Notes: generated by a model not told the origin, from the sequence alone. A stretch of DNA of 64,000 bases from Novosphingobium sp. Leaf2 (GCF_001421325.1 NZ_LMJY01000006.1:1-64000), one strand, 5' to 3'. Positions 54,091 through 63,119 are shown, counted from the stretch's first letter. A program made the numbers and translations.

Positions 54091-54756
54091 ATGAATGCAC
54101 GCCGCCTGACCACGACCCTCCTGTGCTCCGCCGTGGCCGCAAGCGGGCTCAGCGGGTGCAAGACCAAAGGTGAGATCGTGGTTGACCAGAGCGTTGGTAT
54201 CACCGCCGTGCGCTCCAAATGCCCCGCTGTGGGCATTCCCGACTACACCGGCGACATGACGCTTTTCCGTGCAGCCGGTGATCGCACCGCCAGCAACCTT
54301 GATGTCGTGGCCGCGATGACCGACGTGCGCAGCGCGTGCGACGAGGCGAGCCTTGATCCCAAAGTGACGGCGCAAGTGTCGTTCCAGGTTCTCGCCCGCC
54401 GCTATGACACGGCTGGCGCGCGCACCATCACGCTGCCGTATTTTGTCAGCGTGCTGCAGGGCGGCAGCGCCGTGATCAGCAAGCGGGTGGGCACGGTCAC
54501 GCTCACGTTCGCTAACGGGCAGGAGCGGGCGCAGGCAACCGCGAAAGTCAACGCGTTCGTGGATCGCGCCGCAGCCACGCTGCCGCAGGACGTGCGCGAT
54601 CGCATCACCCGCAAGCGCAAGGCGGGCGATGCCGATGCCGCGGTCGATCCGCTCGCCGATCCGCAGGTGAAAGCGGCCATCGCACGCTCTTCGTTCGAAG
54701 TGCTGGTGGGTTTCCAGCTCAACGAAGCGCAGCTGGCCTATAACGCCACGCGGTGA
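54091..54756 (+). CDS. Putative lipoprotein of unknown function
   Basis: A 221-aa exported protein. A short signal peptide with the lipobox LSGC near residue 23 predicts a lipid-anchored envelope protein. The rest is mixed alpha/beta with no motif I recognise. ATGs with AGGAAG at proper spacing support the start at 54091. It is divergent from ispH and convergent with the MFS gene after nine bases. I cannot name a function. Confidence 0.75.
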   Translation: MNARRLTTTLLCSAVAASGLSGCKTKGEIVVDQSVGITAVRSKCPAVGIPDYTGDMTLFRAAGDRTASNLDVVAAMTDVRSACDEASLDPKVTAQVSFQVLARRYDTAGARTITLPYFVSVLQGGSAVISKRVGTVTLTFANGQERAQATAKVNAFVDRAAATLPQDVRDRITRKRKAGDADAAVDPLADPQVKAAIARSSFEVLVGFQLNEAQLAYNATR

Positions 54757-54765
54757 TGGCCGGCG

Positions 54766-55995
54766 TCAGACCTCGGCGGCTTCGGCCAGCCGAGGGGCGT
54801 GCGTCTCCATTGCTTCGCCTGGTTTGCGCATCAAGGCCACCGCGCACAGCAGCACTGCGCTCACCGCTGCAAGGCCGATGAAGATACCGGAAAAACTGCC
54901 GGTGCTGTCCTTGATCGCCCCGCCAAGTGCAGGCCCTACGGCGGCAGAGGTCGATACGGCCATCATGATCGAATACAGTTCGAGCGAGGCGCGCTGCCCG
55001 AAATAGGACTGTAGCAGCATCGCGGTGGCGACATAGCTGAAGCCCAGGCCGCCGCCGAATGTCACCATCCACAGCACCAGCGTCCAGGGTCCGTTCGCCA
55101 GCGCGAGGGTGGCGGCGGACACCGCAAGGCAGCCCAGCGAGAACATCGTCAAGGCCCGCGGCGAAGCTTTTTCGCCGGCAAAACCCGCCAGCGCCGACCC
55201 GATCGCGCACACCAGCGCTGACAAGCTGATGAGCTGCGAGGCGCGGGTAGCGGCGATGCCGTGTTCCATCAGGTGCTGGTAGGCAAAGCTGTGCGTCGTG
55301 GTGTTGATGGCAAGACACGCGGTATAGGCGCCCACGACGATCCAGAACTGCACCGAGCCCAGGGCGCGGCGCACGGTCCATTCCGCGTGCAAGCCACCGA
55401 TGAGCGGATCCTGCGGCGGGCGTTCGAGGCGCAGGCGGCCTGCGGTCAGCGTGCACAGGCCTCCGACGATCACGACGGCGATCGTGAAGATCAGCCAGTA
55501 CGAACGCCAGCCCATCCCCGCCGTTTGCGTGCCGGCCCACAGCAGTGGGCCCGCCACGGCGCCCAGGTTGCCGATAGTGAAATAGAGCCCCAGCACCGTG
55601 GAGCGCCGCTGGAAGGTACTGGACAGGACGTGGACGGCAGGCACCGTGCCGCAAAAGCAGTAGCCGATGCCCAGCAGCGTGGTGGCCAGGTAATAGGTTT
55701 CCACGCCTTGTGAACGATATAGCAGCCCGAAGCCCAGAAACAGCAGCGCGATGCCGGCCAGCAAGGTGCGGCCAACTCCCAGCTTGCGGATGGTCAGGGC
55801 CGGGGCAAGGCTGATGATGCCGCATGCGGTGCCCAGCAAGGTGAAGCCGAACCCCGCCTGCGCCCAGGTCATCCCGAATTCCTTGACCATGGACGGGATG
55901 ACCATGCCCAGCGAATTGAACGTGCCGGCGGACAGCAGGAAATACATCAGGCACAACGTCAGAAACCCGACGAATACGAGCGGTTTGCTGTTCAT
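54766..55995 (-). CDS. MFS transporter of the catabolic island
   Basis: A 409-aa transporter with 12 predicted membrane helices. The loop 2-3 region reads TIRKLGVGRTLLAG, and the layout suggests an oxalate/formate- or monocarboxylate-type MFS member. Its ATG overlaps the stop of the amidohydrolase by four bases (ATGA), so it belongs to the RutA-like, amidohydrolase, MFS operon. It likely imports the island's substrate or exports an intermediate. Confidence 0.88.
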   Translation of the reverse strand: MNSKPLVFVGFLTLCLMYFLLSAGTFNSLGMVIPSMVKEFGMTWAQAGFGFTLLGTACGIISLAPALTIRKLGVGRTLLAGIALLFLGFGLLYRSQGVETYYLATTLLGIGYCFCGTVPAVHVLSSTFQRRSTVLGLYFTIGNLGAVAGPLLWAGTQTAGMGWRSYWLIFTIAVVIVGGLCTLTAGRLRLERPPQDPLIGGLHAEWTVRRALGSVQFWIVVGAYTACLAINTTTHSFAYQHLMEHGIAATRASQLISLSALVCAIGSALAGFAGEKASPRALTMFSLGCLAVSAATLALANGPWTLVLWMVTFGGGLGFSYVATAMLLQSYFGQRASLELYSIMMAVSTSAAVGPALGGAIKDSTGSFSGIFIGLAAVSAVLLCAVALMRKPGEAMETHAPRLAEAAEV

Positions 55996-56654
55996 CGCTG
56001 GGCGTCCTGGCTGGCACGGGCCCATGCCGCCACCACGGCCTCGCTCGTTACCAGCAGTGAGGTGTTTTCGGACAGGACCTTGAGGGTATGGTGATGCACG
56101 GCTTCATCGAAGCTGGCGCAGGCATCGGACACCACGAACGTATGGAAATCGCGGTGGAAGGCATCGCGCGTGGTGGCATCCACGCAGCATTCGGTGGTCA
56201 GCCCGGTAACGACCAGCGTGTCGATGCCGCGTGCGCGCAACTGCGTTTCCAGATCGGTGCCATGAAAGCTGGAATAAGCCAGCTTGCTGATTTCAATGTC
56301 GCCGGGTTCAGGCGCAACGCGGTAATAGTCCTCGCCGCCGCTGCCGATGCGGCAGATCGCTTCGCTGCCGGAGCTTCCGCGCCGCTTCATCCAGGTCTTG
56401 AGGGTGTTCGAATCGGTTTCTGGCGAGGTCATGACCCGCATGAACCCGACCGTGGCGCCGGCTTTGCGCGCAGCGGCGATCAGCGCTTCGATCCGGTCTA
56501 TCGCGCGTTCCGCCGGGCTCATGTCCGTGCCGTAGCGGCCGATCACCCCGTGCGCCGCCGCAAAATCCACCTGCACGTCCACCACTATAAGCGCGGTGCA
56601 TTCAGGCGCGATCATGCCGGCGGGATCGGCGATGTGCGGCAAGGGTTCACCCAT
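55992..56654 (-). CDS. Isochorismatase-fold cysteine amidohydrolase, RutB-like
   Basis: A 220-aa hydrolase. The catalytic triad regions are Asp in LIVVDVQVDF, Lys in EISKLAYSSF, and Cys in TGLTTECCVDATTRDA with the usual cis-peptide before it. Enzymes of this fold cleave amides or carbamates, for example ureidoacrylate (RutB) or N-carbamoylsarcosine. The ATG at 56654 overlaps the end of the RutA-like gene by eight bases and the stop overlaps the MFS start. It should hydrolyse the amide product of the monooxygenase; this is inferred from context. Confidence 0.85.
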   Translation of the reverse strand: MGEPLPHIADPAGMIAPECTALIVVDVQVDFAAAHGVIGRYGTDMSPAERAIDRIEALIAAARKAGATVGFMRVMTSPETDSNTLKTWMKRRGSSGSEAICRIGSGGEDYYRVAPEPGDIEISKLAYSSFHGTDLETQLRARGIDTLVVTGLTTECCVDATTRDAFHRDFHTFVVSDACASFDEAVHHHTLKVLSENTSLLVTSEAVVAAWARASQDAQR

Positions 56655-57777
56655 GCGCCAGCGCCGCTGCCTGCGCGGGAAAGCGTTCACGCAGCACTGG
56701 CAGCACCTTTTCACCGAAAATGGGCAGGGATGCGAGATAATCCGGGAAGATCAGCATCAGCCCGTCAAGCGAGGTCTTTTCAAAGATCTCGCTCAACCGC
56801 GCGATTACGGTCTCGGGGGTGCCAAGGACGTGCGGCGTCATGAACGTGGAGCGCGCCTTTTGCGTAAAGGCGTTTTCTTTGCCGATTTCGCTATCGAGAA
56901 AGCCGTACGCGCGCATCATGCCGTGCAATGCGCCTTCGTCCAGTCCGGCGCGAAAATGCGCAGCGGTTTCTTCCGCCGCCGCGTCCGTTTCCCCGAACAC
57001 GACGGTCATCATCGAATAGGTGCGGATCTTTGCGCCCAGCGCGGCGGCACCCTCTTTGGCCTTGGCGCTGGCGGCGGCAAGTTCGTCCACATCGCCGCCC
57101 GAAAGGAACAGCGCGTCCATCTCGTTCGCGGTGAATTCGATGCCGACTTTTGAGGTGCCGGCACACACCAGAAATGGCGGCGTGGAAGGCTTGGGGTCGG
57201 ACATGCAGTCATCGAGGGTGAAATACTTGCCATCGAACGTGACGGAGTCCTGCGTCCACAAGGCCTTGATCGCCTGAATCCATTCGGTGGCTAGCACATA
57301 GCGCTCATCATGGTCCACGCCTTCGGGCCATGCCCCCATCTGCGCAAACTCACCCCGGTACGCGCCCGTCACCACATTGAGCCCGGCGCGGCCGTGGCTG
57401 ATCTGGTCAAGCGTGGCCATCATCTTGGCGGTGACGGCGGGGTTCTGCAGGATGGTGTGCACGGTGGCCCACACCTTCACCCGGCTGGTCGCCTGGGCTA
57501 ACCCTGCCATCATCATCGGGGAATCCAGCGACGAGCGCCAGTGCTGGGTTTCTCCGCCGTAGCCCCGATACTTGGCCATCGCCATGATGAAATCCAGGCC
57601 GATATCCTCGGCCAGGCGCGCCGCCTTGAGGTTGTAATCGTAAGAGCCGTCCAGCGCGGGTGCGTTCTTGGACAGGATCCAGCCGCCGTTCGCCATCGGC
57701 ATGAAGATGCCCAGATCCCGCCCACCGGTATCGGAAGGTAGCCCAAAGGCGGCGGGTCGCGGCTGACGGTCGTACAT
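56647..57777 (-). CDS. Flavin-dependent luciferase-family monooxygenase, RutA-like
   Basis: A 376-aa TIM-barrel FMN monooxygenase. Close resemblance to pyrimidine oxygenase RutA is seen in DLGIFMPMANGGWILSKNAP, KYRGYGGETQHWRSSLDSP and LNVVTGAYRGEFAQMGAWP. RutA opens uracil at N3-C4. Here there is no rutC-F, so the substrate may be another cyclic amide or N-heterocycle. The ATG at 57777 has AGGGGAA five bases upstream. A 15-bp palindrome lies just beyond, as an operator would. It is the first gene of a three-gene operon. Confidence 0.88.
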   Translation of the reverse strand: MYDRQPRPAAFGLPSDTGGRDLGIFMPMANGGWILSKNAPALDGSYDYNLKAARLAEDIGLDFIMAMAKYRGYGGETQHWRSSLDSPMMMAGLAQATSRVKVWATVHTILQNPAVTAKMMATLDQISHGRAGLNVVTGAYRGEFAQMGAWPEGVDHDERYVLATEWIQAIKALWTQDSVTFDGKYFTLDDCMSDPKPSTPPFLVCAGTSKVGIEFTANEMDALFLSGGDVDELAAASAKAKEGAAALGAKIRTYSMMTVVFGETDAAAEETAAHFRAGLDEGALHGMMRAYGFLDSEIGKENAFTQKARSTFMTPHVLGTPETVIARLSEIFEKTSLDGLMLIFPDYLASLPIFGEKVLPVLRERFPAQAAALAHG

Positions 57778-57789
57778 GCGGTTCCCCTG

Positions 57790-57804
57790 ATCACAATTTG
57801 TGAT
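57790..57804. promoter_or_regulatory. Palindromic operator candidate upstream of the RutA-like gene
   Basis: ATCACAATTTGTGAT is a perfect 15-bp inverted repeat with a single central T. It sits immediately upstream of the ribosome-binding site of the RutA-like gene and 132 bases before the divergent SDR gene. It resembles GntR- or CRP-type half sites. Symmetry and position are observed; the binding protein is unknown. Confidence 0.55.
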
Positions 57805-57936
57805 GCGAAGCTAGGATGGGGTCTCGCCTGGTTCTTGTCACCCCGCGCCCGCGCTGTTGTCATGATCGGGAGATGTATTCCCAAACCCGCGCCGAGCCGC
57901 AATGGAGTGCGATCCCAAACCAAGGAGCACCAAGCC

Positions 57937-58767
57937 ATGAGCAACTGGTTCATCACCGGCGTCAGCAGCGGGCTGGGCTTCGCCATTGCGCGCGCCGCGA
58001 TTGATGCAGGCCACTGCGTGGTGGGCACGGTGCGCGCGCACGACGCGGTCGGTCCGTTTGAAGCACTGGGCGAGCAGGCCATAGGGATGGTGCTGGACGT
58101 GACGGACAGCGTGGCCGTGCAGCGGGTCGTCAGCATGGCCGAGGGGCGCACCGGCGGGCTGGACGTGGTGGTGAACAACGCGGGTGCAGGCTACACCGGC
58201 GCGATCGAGGAAACCCCGATCGCCGATGCCAAGGCGCTGTTCGACATCAACGTATGGGGCGCGCTGGCGGTGATCCAGGCGGTGTTGCCCGGTATGCGGG
58301 CACGGCGCGCCGGGCACATCGTCAACATTGGGTCGGTCAGCGGCCTGGCCTGCTGGAACGGTACTGGCATTTATGGTGCCAGCAAGTTCGCGCTCGATTG
58401 TATCGGGCGCACACTGGCGCAGGAAGTGAACCCGCTGGGCATCAATGTTACCAACGTCGCTCCAGGCGGCATGCGCACGCAGTTTGCAGCCTCACGCCTG
58501 CCGGGTGCCGAACCGGCGATCACGGACTATGCGCAAACCGCACACACGGCGCGCCCAGTGCTGACCGGGCATTTCGGACAGGAACCCAGCGATCCTGCGC
58601 TGGTCGCCCAGGCCATCCTGACGGCCATCGCCGCGCCTGAACCCCCGCTGGTCCTGCTGTTGGGCACAGACGCCTTGGGCTATGTGAAGGGCGAATTTGC
58701 CATGCTGCAGGCGCAGTTCAATACGTGGGCGCATCTGACCAACGGCGTGGCCGCAGCAGAAACGTGA
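57937..58767 (+). CDS. Short-chain dehydrogenase/reductase
   Basis: A 276-aa classical SDR that oxidises or reduces an alcohol/carbonyl with NAD(P). It shows the cofactor motif TGVSSGLGFA at residue 7, VNNAGAG, the Ser in NIGSVSGLA and the catalytic YGASK. The ATG at 57937 has AAGGAG nine bases upstream; the longer open frame lacks signals. It is divergent from the RutA-like operon, sharing the region with the palindrome, and convergent with the AraC-amidase gene. It probably processes an intermediate of the island. Confidence 0.88.
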   Translation: MSNWFITGVSSGLGFAIARAAIDAGHCVVGTVRAHDAVGPFEALGEQAIGMVLDVTDSVAVQRVVSMAEGRTGGLDVVVNNAGAGYTGAIEETPIADAKALFDINVWGALAVIQAVLPGMRARRAGHIVNIGSVSGLACWNGTGIYGASKFALDCIGRTLAQEVNPLGINVTNVAPGGMRTQFAASRLPGAEPAITDYAQTAHTARPVLTGHFGQEPSDPALVAQAILTAIAAPEPPLVLLLGTDALGYVKGEFAMLQAQFNTWAHLTNGVAAAET

Positions 58768-58782
58768 CGCGCCGCGCCACCG

Positions 58783-61089
58783 CTACGCGGCGAACAGGCT
58801 CTTGCGGATCACCGCATGCACGCCCCAGTTGCCGTTCGCGACCTGGCTGATCCCGAAATCGACCGCCACCGACAGTAGCGAAATCGCCTCGTCCTCGGTC
58901 AGGTCGCGCAAGGTCATCAGGAAGCGGCGCGCCTTGCGGAACGCATCGCGCATCGCGGTGTCGATCGAGCTTTGCTTGTAGACTTCGCTTTGCGCGTTGG
59001 TGCCCAGGTCCTTGAGGTATTCCGGGCTGGAAAAGCCCATGATCACCCATTCGTCCTTGGTCTCTATCATCGGATAATCGATGTCGCGGATGTATTTGCG
59101 GCTGGTCTTGGCGGGGTGGAGGATGACCTGGATCACCGCCGTCATCGAACATTCAATGGCTGTGCCGCACAATTCGCTGTCGCCCTGGCTGGCGTGCGGA
59201 TCGCCCATGGACAGCAGGCCGCCGGGCACACCCACGGGCAGGAACACGCTGGCGCCCGCGCCCAGTCGCCAGTTGTCGATATTGCCGCCGAAGTTTGCCG
59301 GCGGCACCGAATCGATCAGTTCCGAATGGGCAGGGGCCAGCGCCACCACGCCAAAGTGCGGACGTACCGGGATCGTAACATCGCGCAGCACGTCGAAATT
59401 GCGGGTGATCGAATCGGGATCGATCGGCACGCCGGGATAATCGTAGCGCTCATGCACTACGCCCGACGGGTCAAGCTGCGGCGTCCAGCGATAGGAATAG
59501 ACCGCCTGCGCGGTCGCCCGGCCCGGCTCGTTGTCGATCTCGTAGATGGTGATGACCTCGCGCTGCTTGGGCTCGGTCAACAGGTCGTTGTAGTGATAGC
59601 CCCAGTACGCGGCCACGTTGCTGCCGAAGGCCCGCCCGGCGAAGCGCGGGTTCTGGCTGGGGCGGTTTTCCATGTCCAGAATGCGCACTTCGATCACGTC
59701 GCCGGGCCTTGCGCCTTCCACGGCGATCGGACCGGTGCAGATATGCACGCCAAACCCTTCGCCGGCCCCCCGGCCCATCGCGGAGGCATCGAACGGCCCG
59801 GCGCCGCGCCGCTCCACCGCCTTGCCTTCGGCAGTCCAGTGGAACACCGCTTCGGCGCCCGCATCGCCTTCGATCATGCGCTCGGCATCGTCGTTGGCGT
59901 GATGAGTCAGAGTCTCGATCGTCACATAGTCGCCCGAACGGATTTCCAGCGCTGGGGGAAGCGAGCGGCTGAAATAGCCCCAGTGGATCGTGTCGGGCCG
60001 TGCCGGCAGAAAGTGATGGCGGCGTGAGCGCGCGGCATCGTCAAGCGAGGGCAGGCCGGTCAGCACGCTGGGGTTTTCGCGGTCTTCCAGCTTGACGTCG
60101 CGGGCCTTTTCCGGGCGTCCCCGGCGCGGGGCGGCCACCGGGCCGGTGGCAGCCTCGGGCGATTTGCGGTATTCGCGCGGGCTCATCCCGTACTGTTCGC
60201 GAAACGCGCGGGAGAACGACGCGCTGTCGTTGAAGCCCCACTGGAACAGGATTTCCGAGATCGAGCGCTGGGCGTGCAGCGGGCTGCCCAGATCGAGCCG
60301 GCAGCGTTCCAGCCGGCGCAGCTTCACGTAATGACCGAAACTTTCGCCGTGCGATTCGAACAGCTTTTGCAAATAGCGCGGCGAAATGTTGTGTTCGGCC
60401 GCGATCTGATGGGTGTTGAGGTTGGGGTCCGACAACCGCATTTCGATCGACTGGAACACCCGCTCCAGGATCGCGGCGCGGCCACCCGCCGCCCCGCCAA
60501 GCTGCTTGGCCGGGGCGCGGTCCAGCAAGGTGGCGGCGATCATTTCTGGCAAGGCCAGTTCCACCGGGCGGATCTGGTCGTCCGAAATGTCGAGAATGGT
60601 GTCGGCCACGGTGCGCAGCAGGTTGGACATCATGCGGCCAACGGCGGTGTCGGCCACCAGGTCGCTGATTTCGTTGGGGAGCTGCGAGCGCGCCTTGAGC
60701 GCGGGCAGGCTGTGCGGCACCTTGACGATCAACAGGCGGAAATCGCCTTCCGTGGCGATGCGGCACCGGGTGTCTCCGCCGCCATACACCATGTCACCTT
60801 CGCCAATCTCGACCGCGCTTTGGGCGCTGGTGGCGCCCAGCCGGCCTTCGAGAAGCAAGACCAGCCAGAAACAGCGCGCTTCCTGGCGGAAATCCAGGGT
60901 GATCGCCTGTGCGGTGCCGGTGCATCGCACGAACTGGATCTTCTGGCCGCTGGTGAAGCTGACGAGGTCGCCGTAGATATCCTCGTTTTCGGATTCCAGT
61001 TCGAGCGAAACGCGCTGCAGTGCAAAGCGCCACGCCTGCAGGCGCTGGTCGTGCGGATAGGCATTGGTCGTCAAACGCACGCCGGTCAT
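58783..61089 (-). CDS. Fusion of AraC-family regulator and acetamidase/formamidase
   Basis: A 768-aa protein with two complete halves in one frame. Residues about 15-190 resemble an AraC-binding-like sensor domain. Residues 208-308 are an AraC/XylS double helix-turn-helix (THQIAAEHNISPRYLQKLFE; FNDSASFSRAFREQYGMSP). After a basic linker (309-357), residues 358-768 form a full-length FmdA/AmdA amidase, with DTIHWGYFS at the start and MGDPHASQGDSELCGTAIE further on. That family hydrolyses small amides to ammonia and acid. The ATG at 61089 begins just before the sensor domain. It lies 37 bases after the Rieske gene on the same strand. It may sense and also degrade an amide. I know of no characterised protein with this architecture. 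Confidence 0.88.
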   Translation of the reverse strand: MTGVRLTTNAYPHDQRLQAWRFALQRVSLELESENEDIYGDLVSFTSGQKIQFVRCTGTAQAITLDFRQEARCFWLVLLLEGRLGATSAQSAVEIGEGDMVYGGGDTRCRIATEGDFRLLIVKVPHSLPALKARSQLPNEISDLVADTAVGRMMSNLLRTVADTILDISDDQIRPVELALPEMIAATLLDRAPAKQLGGAAGGRAAILERVFQSIEMRLSDPNLNTHQIAAEHNISPRYLQKLFESHGESFGHYVKLRRLERCRLDLGSPLHAQRSISEILFQWGFNDSASFSRAFREQYGMSPREYRKSPEAATGPVAAPRRGRPEKARDVKLEDRENPSVLTGLPSLDDAARSRRHHFLPARPDTIHWGYFSRSLPPALEIRSGDYVTIETLTHHANDDAERMIEGDAGAEAVFHWTAEGKAVERRGAGPFDASAMGRGAGEGFGVHICTGPIAVEGARPGDVIEVRILDMENRPSQNPRFAGRAFGSNVAAYWGYHYNDLLTEPKQREVITIYEIDNEPGRATAQAVYSYRWTPQLDPSGVVHERYDYPGVPIDPDSITRNFDVLRDVTIPVRPHFGVVALAPAHSELIDSVPPANFGGNIDNWRLGAGASVFLPVGVPGGLLSMGDPHASQGDSELCGTAIECSMTAVIQVILHPAKTSRKYIRDIDYPMIETKDEWVIMGFSSPEYLKDLGTNAQSEVYKQSSIDTAMRDAFRKARRFLMTLRDLTEDEAISLLSVAVDFGISQVANGNWGVHAVIRKSLFAA

Positions 61090-61126
61090 CCCGGGATCAT
61101 CCTTGATTAAGCACCCGGTAACCCAC

Positions 61127-62329
61127 CTAGCCGATCGCCGCAGCGCCAGCCAGCCGCTTGTGTGCAGCGCGGTAGCGGTGGACCAGCCACTTGTTGAACT
61201 GGCCTTGCGCGCCCTCCTGCCAGGAATAGCGGCCGCGTGGCGCGAAGCGAGAGCGCAGGCCCGCCTGCACCAGCTCGTCCACATGGAAATCCTGCGCGAT
61301 GATGTGCTCGGTGGCGCGCATGTTCATGTCCAGCTTGTGATCGAACGCGGGGTCTTCCATCGCGCCGGGCGCGAACAGCAGGCCGGTATCCATCTCCAGC
61401 GATTCCGGGCCGTCCGGACGCAGGATCAGGTAGATCACCATGTCGCTCATCATGATGAGGCTGAGCGAGGGCGGCACGTTGGCAAAGGTCATGCGGTGGC
61501 GTGCTTCGTCGGACAGACCCGGAAAGATCGGCAGCACCGCGCGCTGCGTGGCGTTGAAGCTGGCGTCCGGATGCAGCGTGCCGTTGAAGCGCAGGAAGCC
61601 CGCGTCCTCGGGATCGGAATGGGGAAACTCGGCGCGGCCGGACGGCACGAAATCATGCAGCGGACCCGCGTGCAGCCGGCTGGCGTGGTAGCCATCGTTG
61701 TTGTTCTCGAACATCACCTTCCAGTTCCACGGCAGCCGGGCCGCGGGTTGGGGCCGGGGTCCTTGCGCGCCGGCCAGTTCATACCCCGCGATCGCGTCTG
61801 CCACGCCGGTCAGCCGGGGGCCGAGCGGCGCGGCGTTCTCGTCGAAGTGGATGAAGATGAAGCCGTTCCAGATCTCGGTCGCAAAGCGCGGCAGGCTGTT
61901 GGCCTTGCGATCGAAATTGCAGGTCTTGTTCATAGCCGGCGCGGCCACCAGCGTGCCGTCCAGCGAATAGCTCCAGTGGTGATAAGGGCACAGGAACCCG
62001 CGCGCCGATCCGCTGCCTTCGGCCACCAGCATCGCGCGGTGCTGGCACACGGCGGACATCGCCCGGATTTCACCTTGCAGGTTGCGCGACACGATGATCG
62101 GCTCGCCAATGGTGCGGGTGGTGAAAAAATCGCCGGGTTCGCGCACCCAGTCCTCACGCCCCACACACTGCCACTCGTTATAATACAGCGCGTCCTTCTC
62201 GAATTCGTAGAACTGGGCGCTGGTGTAGCATGCGGGTGGCAGCGTCACCGCATCGGCAAGCTCTACCGCCGAGGCAGACAGCGACTCGATGAATTCGGGC
62301 GGCATGTTCGGGTTGGGCATGGTGGCCAT
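61127..62329 (-). CDS. Rieske non-haem iron oxygenase, large subunit
   Basis: A 400-aa aromatic-ring-hydroxylating or N/O-dealkylating oxygenase. The Rieske [2Fe-2S] ligands are in CQHRAML and CPYHHWSYS (near residues 94-120). The mononuclear-iron site is ENNNDGYHASRLH, followed by the distal catalytic-domain region. The layout resembles stand-alone quaternary-amine or demethylase-type enzymes. No ferredoxin, reductase or beta subunit is adjacent, so electrons must come from partners elsewhere. It starts at ATG 62329 or 62320. An 11-bp-arm inverted repeat lies 28 bases upstream, and the AraC-amidase fusion follows in the same operon. Confidence 0.9.
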   Translation of the reverse strand: MATMPNPNMPPEFIESLSASAVELADAVTLPPACYTSAQFYEFEKDALYYNEWQCVGREDWVREPGDFFTTRTIGEPIIVSRNLQGEIRAMSAVCQHRAMLVAEGSGSARGFLCPYHHWSYSLDGTLVAAPAMNKTCNFDRKANSLPRFATEIWNGFIFIHFDENAAPLGPRLTGVADAIAGYELAGAQGPRPQPAARLPWNWKVMFENNNDGYHASRLHAGPLHDFVPSGRAEFPHSDPEDAGFLRFNGTLHPDASFNATQRAVLPIFPGLSDEARHRMTFANVPPSLSLIMMSDMVIYLILRPDGPESLEMDTGLLFAPGAMEDPAFDHKLDMNMRATEHIIAQDFHVDELVQAGLRSRFAPRGRYSWQEGAQGQFNKWLVHRYRAAHKRLAGAAAIG

Positions 62330-62356
62330 CGGGCAGCTTCGCTTTCATGGAGTGCA

Positions 62357-62391
62357 CGGATGCGGCAAGCTTACTCTGCATGCCGCATCCG
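62357..62391. promoter_or_regulatory. Long inverted repeat between the VOC and Rieske genes
   Basis: CGGATGCGGCA (62357-62367) and TGCCGCATCCG (62381-62391) are perfect 11-bp arms around 13 bases. The repeat sits 28 bases upstream of the Rieske start and 46 bases after the VOC stop. No T-run follows, so an operator for the Rieske operon is more likely than a terminator. Confidence 0.6.
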
Positions 62392-62436
62392 CGAAGAGCA
62401 ATGTTGCATTTGCGAGGTTGTCCCTCGCCACGCGAT

Positions 62437-62922
62437 CTATTCGCGGGTGTAGCCGTCGGGAATTTTCGGCGGATCGCCGGCCTTGCCCCATAGCACGATC
62501 TCGTTGCCCCACGGGTCGCGGAACGCATGGTTCAGGCCGTTGAACGTGCCCCAGAAGTGGTTGCGCCACAGCACCGTCGCGCCGCGTTCTTCCGCTGCGG
62601 ACAGGATACGCTCGGGCGTGTCATCGTCTGCGATCAGCACCCAGATACGCGGCTTGCGGCCTTCCGCTGCGATCTGGCGCGGGGCCACGCCCTCCGCGTC
62701 CGGATGCGGGCGGGCGTTGGCCGGATCGAAGATGCCCAGATGCAGGTTGCCGATTGCGCTGTCGGACCCGTCCGGGTTGGGGAACATGCCGCCGGGCACC
62801 ATGCGGTGATAGACGCCTTGGGGCTTGTGATCGTCCCGCCAACCGAACACGTCTGCGTAAAAGCGCGCGGCGGCGGCGGGATCGTCAGCGGGAAGGTCCA
62901 CGAAGATGAGGGTGTTGGGCAT
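62437..62922 (-). CDS. VOC (glyoxalase/bleomycin-resistance) family protein
   Basis: A 161-aa metalloprotein of the vicinal-oxygen-chelate fold. Two beta-alpha-beta-beta-beta units are seen: PNTLIFVDLPADDPAAAARF with the first ligand region, and ATVLWRNHFWGTFNGLNHAF with RDPWGNEIVLWG at the end. Members isomerise, open rings or bind drugs, and the exact role here is unknown. The ATG at 62922 has AGGAG upstream; the longer frame starts in the divergent promoter region. It is divergent from the second amidase gene. Confidence 0.85.
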   Translation of the reverse strand: MPNTLIFVDLPADDPAAAARFYADVFGWRDDHKPQGVYHRMVPGGMFPNPDGSDSAIGNLHLGIFDPANARPHPDAEGVAPRQIAAEGRKPRIWVLIADDDTPERILSAAEERGATVLWRNHFWGTFNGLNHAFRDPWGNEIVLWGKAGDPPKIPDGYTRE

Positions 62923-63119
62923 GGGTTTGTCCGTCTCCTTGTATCTTTGCGGTTTGCGACAGGACGGGCGCGCACGCTTTGCCCCACGCGTCCGCTTTCT
63001 TGACGCCGCCCGACGAACCGAACGATCCGCCAAGTTCCAGTGCGCTGAGGGCCAAGACCCATTTGCCAGCCGGCCCGAAGGTGGGGCTAGACGGACCTGA
63101 CACTTCAAGGGGGCACTGC

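Noticed and set aside
56647..57777. Calling the luciferase-family gene rutA and the island a pyrimidine (rut) operon
   Set aside because: The similarity to RutA is real, but rutC, rutD, rutE, rutF and a uracil transporter are absent, while Rieske and acetamidase genes are present. A precise symbol would overstate the evidence.
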